This document shows, in pieces, positions 58,456 through 64,000 of a stretch of 64,000 nucleotides of DNA. The position numbers and the translations under genes were made by a program. Position 1 is the stretch's first letter. Each line of letters starts with the position of its first letter. The notes below the pieces were generated by a model, which was not told the DNA's origin, ran no database searches, and was given only the letters and a program-made list of their open reading frames with translations. This stretch comes from Echinococcus granulosus (Eukaryota > Platyhelminthes > Cestoda > Cyclophyllidea > Taeniidae): positions 28,522-92,521 of the forward strand of contig NW_020170498.1 in NCBI RefSeq assembly GCF_000524195.1, in the 5' to 3' direction.

Positions 58456-60764
58456 TTAACAAAGTATTGCTGGTAGTTTCCATATTCCACACGTTAGAGG
58501 GTACATGATGATACCATTGAGCAGAATTGCTCCACCACAAACGGCGAACGAGATGTCGTAGTACATTGTGCTGCCATAGAACCAACCTAGTTCCAACAAG
58601 AGTTAACGCTATTTTATACTTTGTGGTTTTTTACTCCTTTTGCTGTGAGCAATCCATCTTAAAATGAGTTACTGAGTTTTACTAGTTGAATATTCCCCTA
58701 AAGTTTTTGGAATCCACTGTGTCGTCTCCATTTATTTGCTCTAAGTAAGCACTACTTTTGATATTAAAGTACGTACCTGCTGTTGGAGGTTCTACAATAA
58801 CTGCAACACCCATTGTGAGGAGACTCAGGCTGAAAGAAACCTTGAGAAATTCGGCACCAAGAAGACCACCAGAAGCATCGAAAGGAGGATTACGTAGAAG
58901 CCTGTGAAAAGACCAATGCAAATACAAAGGCCATCCTTCCGTACAAGGCAACCAACTCACCGCTGAAGAATCCAAACGCCAGGCAATTGACGGCCTTGAG
59001 CGCATATTCCACAGCTCAGCAACTGATAACTGTAATGAGTCCACATGTCACAAGGGATCCATTGTAGAGGTGCAGCCTAGTGCGTATTCGTCTGGTCATT
59101 GGCAGGGCGCCGAAAGCTACTCGTCCCATGGTGTTGCCAATCCGAATAGCAGCTACTGGAAAGTTTGTGCGGCTCTCCTCAACTCCCACCTGAATTGTTC
59201 TATCGGTGACAAAGAGAAGTGCCGCGTTGAATCCCAAACTCGTAAGAAAATTTGTTGAGAAAATGAGGAAGTTTGTATCTATCAGGAGGTAGAGACTAAA
59301 TGGGTTGACAAGTGCCCGCCACTCATGCAAGGGGAAGGAGGGCTTGGTTGACTTTGTCATCCTCTTCCCTGACATCAGGCTGACGGTATGTGAAGAAAGC
59401 GTGTAGGACACACTGGAGGGTTCACCCTCCCAATCCTGTGGCAGGTGTTTGGGAGGCGAATCAAGTGATTTGTGGATGGTGGTAGGCAAGTTAATTGGTA
59501 CCGGCGACCTTTTTACGGGTCAGAAGGCAGCGCGACACACAACCGTTTAGGATAACCTTCCCCCCCTCGAGGAGCATAACTCCACGCCAAGAGCAGACGC
59601 CGGTGAGGTGACTCAGTAGGAGTGCAAATAAAAGTGTTCCTATGGGGAAGGGAAGAGTAGGGTCATGAGGACTCATTGTCTATGCGAAGTTGTTGTAGTA
59701 ACCCTGTGACCGCTTTCACTCGCCACTTCCTAAATCATAAACAGCAAAGCCAAGTGTTAGGGCTTGTTTTGCCCTGGAGAATTCCATCACAATGCATATC
59801 GTTGGCAGATAGGCCAGTCCACATCCGAGGCCTTAGGAAGCACCACGATAGTTTAAGGTCACTCGTAAGTGACCAATGGCAGTAGGACTTTTAGTGCAGC
59901 ATTCTATTCGACAATGAAAACGCACCAAAAACGCCAAACGCCATGAAAGCAAAGAAGGGCTATGTTAAGCAGAAGTAAAATGAGGAAAGTTCAATGGCTG
60001 CGATGCTGCTGCCGGTGATTGTGGTGAGACGGTAGCTGCGGTGCTCACACATCTTGCCTACATGGGGACTTAGAATGCCATCGGCTGGAGGTCTAATCAC
60101 ATCATACGCGTTTATCAGTTTGCATTGACAGGTATAAATAAAAGTTAAGACTGTCTAGTAGTTCTGAGGTAAATATGGACATAATAAATTTATTTAGCAC
60201 TTTATTGCTTGTAATAACTGGAGCGCTACTTTGAACAATTAAGTAGACGCGGTGTTTGTCAATACATGGGACATGGTTAAACGTGGATTATTCTCGGTAT
60301 TTTACTCTGTTCAAATGATTTCAGCTGGTCATAACAATCAGCAAAGGTCATATTCTCAGGCTAATGTTACTTTAGAGAGTTTGAGTTATTCAACATTGTT
60401 GGAATGTTTAGCAAGGATGGCTTCAACAGATGATGCACCCAGTGGTGGTGGTTGGATGCATGGTGAATCAGGAGGGAGAGGGGATTAAATGAACAGACAG
60501 ACCGTGGATAAAGGTGAGTCCAAGTAGTACAGATTTTACCCATCCAACGCTTTGTCCGGAGATGTCGTAGTGCTCAACGACATCGGTGGTGTTGATGCCA
60601 AAGGTGCAGGCCAATCCATTAATGAGAGAGTAAATGAAGAACGAGGCTAGGACCACCATCCACACGTATCCACCGTCCGCAGTGACATTCAAACCATTCA
60701 GTGGTAAATCATGTTTTGTCGAGGGTCCTTCATTTGAAGGATAGTGGTCAGGTATATTGTTCAT
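58456..60764 (-). pseudogene. Broken monocarboxylate transporter-like gene (SLC16, MFS family)
   Basis: Seven minus-strand exons can be traced: 60503-60764, 59926-60084, 59724-59831, 59509-59639, 58961-59435, 58777-58901 and 58456-58586; intact, it would code for ~463 residues with 12 membrane helices. Family marks are 'DGGYVWMVVLASFFIYSLIN' near the start, 'SVGWVKSVLLGLTF', 'GLGCGLAYLPTICIVMEFSR', 'SWRGVMLLEGG' and 'MYYDISFAVCGGAILLNG' near the end. Three lesions break it: an in-frame TAG at 59960-59962 (helix 4 region), an in-frame TGA at 59016-59018 (helix 8-9 region), and a one-base deletion near 58853-58862 in helix 10-11, visible because exon 6 is 125 nt where 126 keeps phase and the homology switches frame. 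Exon 3 also has a GC donor (gcgagt). Homology continues collinearly across both stops. Splice sites are otherwise intact, so decay is recent or the assembly has errors. Confidence 0.78.
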
Positions 60765-61507
60765 ATTCCGCGTCCCCAGGGTAGGACAGACCGTGGCATG
60801 CGGATCAGCTAGAGGAACCAGGAGTGCAGGAAGGTTTGAAAATTAGAAAATGGTTTGGACAGAGCATAAAATATCCACTAAGTTGCTGATTTTTTTACTT
60901 ATTTGAATGATAGCGGCTTTTTCTCCGTTTGTGTGAAAGCTCGTCAAAATCAAAAACTTGCCACCAATTTAGGTTGAAGTCCAAGTGGCGACGGGCTTGA
61001 CGGTACTGTAGTTGAGCTACTGACTTTTCGTGGTACTAGATAATAAAAATTATTAACGTTTATCCATGCAAAGGCACTTTTTATGATAAAATTTCTGGAA
61101 GTGGAAGTATCCCTTAGTATTAAAAATAGGAAAAATGAAGTAAACTCGTAGACAGTGAGACTGTCATAATAGAAACCTTAGGATCCATTATCACGAAGTC
61201 GTCTTGCGAATGCTGAACGTAACTGCGCTGACACCTAGATTATTAATATACAATGCTATTATAATTTAAGAAGTTTAGCTGATTTGCTGCTTCGCCTCGA
61301 ATTTGATCATTTTAACTAGTAATTCAGTAGTTATCTCTAGCGATAATTATTATCTTTCACGTATGATGTCAGGACCTAATAACAAGCATACCTCTTGTTT
61401 AAAGGTAGATGATTTTGATCCAGCGCATGCAATCGCAATGTTTTGGGGACTTGTTTATCTCTGCCTAAACTTTCTTCAGACTGCGTTTCCGCCTGGTAGT
61501 ATGGTTC
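60765..61507. other. Intergenic, no gene seen
   Basis: AT-rich with no supported gene. Confidence 0.4.
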
Positions 61508-61712
61508 TGTGCAACGTCGATAGCCTCAGATCATCTGTACTTCCTCTTTACGCTTTAGCAGGGAGGCCGCTATGTGTCTCGGATTTTGTGGCTTCGCAGG
61601 GAGGACTGGCATTCAGACCATGCCAGTAGCTACAGTTACCTCTGTATGTCGAATATATTTTTTGCCCAAATATCGTGAATTCTTTCGTCTTGAGTAAAGT
61701 TGAGGAATGCCA
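61508..61712 (+). mobile_element. Degenerate solo LTR of the miniature retroelement
   Basis: The right half clearly matches the LTRs at 5.9, 6.7 and 50.4 kb: 'ccatgccagtag', 'gaatatattttttgccc', 'attctttcgtctt' and 'gaggaatgcca' fall in order and spacing. The left half is heavily diverged and its edge is approximate. No target duplication was identified. Confidence 0.6.
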
Positions 61713-62160
61713 TGATACCATTAGCTGCTCCGGCTTCGGAGGAGACACGACTTTATATAAAATAAATAAGAGTGCAGCTGTTACTGGGGTTTTTGAATTG
61801 GCGGACATGTGAAATAAATCTCATTACGCATGTACAATGTGTGTATGCACGTATTTTTTGTGTACGTTTATATTAATACATGTATAAATATGTGCAATCA
61901 GTATAAGGCGGGTATTTCTTACTGGCAATTAATTAATTCATAGAGGAAGCTCATTCCCTACATTATGCGATAAAAAATCATGCACTCATGACTGAAGCAC
62001 TTAACGAAATTTTATAAATTGTTTTTCAAATTTTTTAACGCAATTTTTTGGCTTTAAATAATCTAATTGTTTTAAGTTCCGCAGTGGTTAATGCTGAGAT
62101 GTGCAAAATTTGTGCTAGCCAATAGGTGTCGAGAGTGCGCGCCCATGCGGTGACTTCGTG

Positions 62161-63548
62161 ATGGCCAAGTTTGAGTCGATTGAGTCCGTTCAGAAAAGCA
62201 TTGAATTGCAAAAGGGCTTATTGCAAACAACAGACGATTCTATCAAAAGAATCACAGGTCGATCGCCTGACAATGGAAGGTTTGTTCTTATTTGTTGCTA
62301 TGCTTATCCGATTTTTTTTTTTCATATTCTATTTCCCTTATGCAGACGCAATAATCCTGATTTGTCAAGTGGACCTCCACGGCGCTTCGTTGCAAACGGT
62401 GCTCCACCTTCTGTCTTCTCCCGTCTTAATCCAAATTTAGGCAACTTTAGGGAATCCAAATTTTCTCAGCTGGATAAGCCCGAGACTGATTTGCATGTTC
62501 GTACTTTGCTTGATCACTAAACAATTTGCTAATTTTGATCAATTTTTGTGCCGTTTACTTTTTACCCCTCTCTAATAACTGACTGCAAATTTTCGAAGGC
62601 ATTGGGTGTCTAATTATTTGAGTCACCTATTCTTTTAAAAATGACTGCATTTTTAGGTTTCACTTCCCTCATCTGTTGTTCGGGTTGGAGAAAAGAGGTC
62701 TCGTTTAGATGCTATTAAGGAATACAACACTATGGATAAAGGAAGGTATGCTTGATTTTCCCCCTTATCTTGATTCTGACGTAAATTTATGTCTACCTTT
62801 TCCCCAGAGGCCGTCGAATGTTCGGCGTGTTGCAGGCAACCTTGACGCAATTCAAGGCTGAATCCAGTGGCGGTGGCAATAATAGTGAAGAGGCACGAAA
62901 GCGGCAGCGTCGTCAGGAAATCGAGTCTCGTATCGATGCTAAGGCGGCCGAAGAGAAAGCAGCAGCTCGTCAAGAGCGCGCTGATCTCTTTCGCCAGCGT
63001 AAACAACAGCAGGTTGAGCTGGGTCTTCTTCAGCAGAAAATGCGCATGATGCACGAGGTAGGTTGTTGATTTTCGCGTTACCTTGTCTAGTTTGAAGATT
63101 GGAAGGAGGAGCAAATCAAAATGGTTGATTTCATCCGCACCGAGAACAACCCGCCAATTTTCTATCGCCCCAAGGGTGACAATCCCGAGAGTGAAACCCG
63201 CAAAAATGCTACCAAAGCCAAAATCATGGGTAAGTTTACAGGTTTTCCTTCGGTTGATCTGGTCTTCTAGAGCGAATTGAGGAACGTCGACGTTTCATGG
63301 AGGAGGAGTACGCGGAACTGGCGGCCGCAAGACGTCGACGCCTTGGCATAGCGGTGGAATCGGAGACGGTGCCTCCGCCTCCTCTTCCTGTTCCTGCTCC
63401 TGGTGGTGACCAGGCTTCGCCTCAGCGCTACGTCCATATCATCAAGAAGACCGCCGCCCCTCCCACGACTGCGGACTTTGAAGATCTTGAGGATGAGCCC
63501 GTGCTGATGGATGAGGAACCGGACCGCCGGATAGTTTCCCTGGAGTGA
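62161..63548 (+). CDS. PNN: Pinin-like splicing and exon-junction protein
   Basis: Six exons, 62161-62279, 62346-62496, 62657-62745, 62808-63057, 63091-63229 and 63271-63548, in phase, give 341 residues. Pinin is a nuclear-speckle protein bound to the exon-junction complex and RNPS1. The N-terminus has 'DDSIKRITGRSPDNGR', matching vertebrate 'DENIRKLTGRDPNDVR'. The conserved pinin/SDK region follows: 'LPSSVVRVGEKRSRLDAIKE', 'RRMFGVLQATLTQFKAES', 'RKRQRRQEIESRIDAKAAEE', 'RADLFRQRKQQQVELGLLQQ' and 'MVDFIRTENNPPIFYRP'. The coiled-coil, charged middle is followed by a Pro-rich segment and an acidic end. It is about half the vertebrate length (717) because the long acidic, Gln-rich and RS tail is absent. 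Exon 2's donor (cat|gttcgt) is weak and chosen by phase and homology. Intron 4 is 33 nt. Confidence 0.9.
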
Positions 63549-63689
63549 TCTCCACTCACCTATTATTCCCTCCTCTCCCTCATCATTGTCCTTTGTAATA
63601 AGAAAAACGCCAATTTTTATTCTCTCCGTCTTCTCCCTGCGTGTGTGAGAGTTTTAGTATGTGTGCTATCGGGGCTTTCTTGCTCCCGT

Positions 63690-63691
63690 AG
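63690..63691 (+). promoter_or_regulatory. Candidate trans-splice acceptor next to ATG
   Basis: 'ggctttcttgctcccgtag' ends with AG at 63690-63691 and the ATG begins at the next base, 143 bp after the pinin stop. Flatworm spliced leaders can supply or adjoin the start codon, so this looks like a trans-splice site of a downstream operon gene. Confidence 0.5.
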
Positions 63692-64000
63692 ATGGCAGAC
63701 CTCGGAGGTTGTGGCGGAGGAATGCCGGCACAGCTGTTGGAGCGCCTCGCAGCGCGCGAGGCCCGGCGTAAGGCGGCAGAGACAACGACGACTGGGGCGC
63801 GGCATCGACGTGAAGCGGTAGGCGGGGATGTTCTCCTCCCGTCGCTCAGCCTTTCGATGGACCCGTCAGACGTAGCTGGAGGAGAAGTCGCATCAATTTT
63901 CATCTCGCCGATGCACAACACACCTACCTTCTTCCTCGAGCATATGGCTCGTGCTAAGAATCTCCTTCTGGGACGCATTGAGCGGTTAAGGGAGAGGTGT
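63692..64000 (+). CDS. Hypothetical protein, 5' part (runs off the window)
   Basis: An ATG-initiated frame stays open for 103 codons to the window end. It starts 'MADLGGCGGGMPAQLLERLA' and continues with an Arg/Ala-rich helix ('REARRKAAETTTTGARHRRE'), a stretch 'SIFISPMHNTPTFFLEHMAR', and 'AKNLLLGRIERLRERC' at the end. The sequence is GC-rich like neighbouring pinin exons. No family was recognised from this part. It sits 143 bp behind pinin on the same strand with an acceptor directly before the ATG, so it is probably the second gene of an operon. A donor-like 'gag|aggtgt' near the very end could mean exon 1 ends there. Confidence 0.6.
   Translation, partial: MADLGGCGGGMPAQLLERLAAREARRKAAETTTTGARHRREAVGGDVLLPSLSLSMDPSDVAGGEVASIFISPMHNTPTFFLEHMARAKNLLLGRIERLRERC

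Noticed and set aside
58682..59044. 120-residue minus-strand frame treated as its own gene
   Set aside because: It is a frame running through transporter exons 5-6 and an intron; only its 'AEFLKVSFSLSLLTMG' part is real, after the frameshift.
59676..59885. Apparent in-frame stop after transporter exon 3
   Set aside because: The TGA after 'GSGE' falls inside an intron if the GC donor at 59723 is used; phase and homology (GSG|TLLF) fit that, so it is not counted as a lesion.
1..64000. CRISPR arrays, bacterial operons, rRNA or tRNA genes
   Set aside because: The window is eukaryotic nuclear DNA; no spaced direct-repeat array, rRNA block or convincing tRNA cloverleaf was seen by eye, though a tRNA scan was not run.

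Overview
This looks like nuclear DNA of a parasitic flatworm, most likely a taeniid tapeworm (Taenia, Hydatigera or Echinococcus type). The reasons are animal multi-exon genes with many ultra-short introns (several of exactly 33 nt), gene pairs only 143-215 bp apart with a splice acceptor next to the second ATG (as expected for spliced-leader trans-splicing), and a 993-bp miniature LTR element of the kind known from taeniids. The species call is an inference. One 100-N assembly gap lies at 26639-26738.

Layout. 1-15.8 kb is gene-poor: one intronless F-box gene (FBXO4-like, minus strand), a decayed tandem array of ~55-60 bp units with the miniature retroelement inserted in it, and other dispersed repeats. 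15.8-35.3 kb is a plus-strand secretory-pathway block: a GT14 N-acetylglucosaminyltransferase, prohormone convertase 2, a SNAP-25-type SNARE, and golgin-84 only 215 bp behind the SNARE gene. The golgin introns carry two copies of a ~400-bp repeat. 38-40 kb has two tandem RING-finger genes (minus strand). 42-48.4 kb holds three small intronless genes for secreted helical peptides, each with its own TATA box. 50.9-57.8 kb has two tandem Tctex-type dynein light chain genes flanking a UDP-sugar pyrophosphatase gene (NUDT14) on the opposite strand. 58.4-60.8 kb is a monocarboxylate-transporter-like gene that appears broken by two nonsense codons and a frameshift. 62.1-64 kb contains a short pinin gene and the start of a further gene right behind it.

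How they fit together. The convertase, SNARE, golgin and glycosyltransferase all act in the Golgi or regulated secretion, but beyond the SNARE-golgin pair the sequence gives no proof of shared control. The most novel content is the small secreted-peptide group, the SNARE with His in place of the Qc zero-layer Gln, the second RING protein with swapped zinc ligands, and the decayed transporter.

Exon boundaries were read by eye from splice consensus, phase and homology remembered from the named families; no search was run.
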